In this document: one piece after another, positions 5,845 through 5,858 of the stretch
How positions within the stretch are numbered: the stretch's first letter is position 1
How the letters are laid out: each line of letters begins with the position of its first letter
DNA from: Bacteroidota bacterium
GTDB taxonomy: Bacteria > Bacteroidota > Ignavibacteria > Ignavibacteriales > Ignavibacteriaceae
Direction: 5' to 3'
DNA length: 5,858 nucleotides
Assembly: GCA_021793635.1 (NCBI GenBank)
Contig: JAJYSI010000231.1
Coordinates: 1-5,858 of the forward strand
Program-made: the position numbers and the translations under genes
Notes under the pieces: generated by a model
What the model was told of the DNA's origin: nothing
The model's input: only the letters and a program-made list of their open reading frames with translations
Databases searched by the model: none

Positions 5845-5858
5845 ATGCTTAGATATAA
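5845..5858 (+). CDS. Start of an unidentified gene, cut by the window edge
   Basis: ATG at 5845 is preceded by AAGGAG (5831-5836) with an eight-base spacer, the strongest ribosome site in the window. Only M-L-R-Y and part of the next codon are visible, so no product can be named. It is transcribed divergently from the TonB-like gene, across the long AT-rich region. A possible promoter is TTTACG (5758-5763) with TTAATA (5781-5786), 17 bases apart, but this is weak. Confidence 0.6.

Noticed and set aside
1..5858. CRISPR array, insertion sequence, tRNA or prophage signatures
   Set aside because: No regular direct-repeat array, transposase frame, terminal inverted repeat pair or cloverleaf was seen.

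Overview
The window reads as an AT-rich bacterial chromosome segment, most like the Ignavibacteria/Chlorobi side of the Bacteroidota-Chlorobiota group. This placement is inferred from three things: the gene order rplM-rpsI-rpsB-tsf, an S2 protein with a long Lys/Glu-rich tail, and protein style (HDLRSP-type PAS kinase). Most genes carry a clear GGAG-like Shine-Dalgarno site, which argues against a typical Bacteroidota member, since that group largely lacks them. No marker gene fixes the taxon.

Positions 1-2730 hold a minus-strand translation operon: L13 (rplM), S9 (rpsI), S2 (rpsB) and EF-Ts (tsf). A good sigma70-type promoter (TTGACT, 17 bp, TAATTT) lies just before rplM. rplM and rpsI overlap by one base (TAATG), which suggests translational coupling. 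A 172-base gap separates rpsI from rpsB. It contains an 11-bp inverted repeat and a leader that can fold so that the rpsB Shine-Dalgarno is paired with an upstream CCUCCUG segment, a plausible autoregulatory device. tsf runs to the window edge and lacks only the last base of its probable stop codon.

Positions 2731-2968 are a divergent intergenic region. It carries the rplM promoter and weaker candidate signals for a plus-strand orphan sensor kinase (2969-4486). The kinase has two PAS domains, HisKA and HATPase_c, with no membrane segment and no response regulator beside it.

The kinase gene converges on, and overlaps by 4 bases, a minus-strand gene (4483-about 5235). Its product has a TonB-like N-terminal anchor with the SxxxH motif, a polar low-complexity linker, and a C-terminal domain that does not look like the TonB receptor-binding domain. 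This is the least familiar protein here.

Positions 5236-5844 are AT-rich and without a convincing gene. They hold a few palindromes and three copies of a TTATTTG core spaced 83 and 84 bases apart. At the right edge a new plus-strand gene starts at 5845 with a strong AAGGAG site; only four codons are visible.

The operon is ordinary housekeeping. The points of interest are the rpsB leader, the TonB-like hybrid protein and the spaced motif in the right intergenic region.
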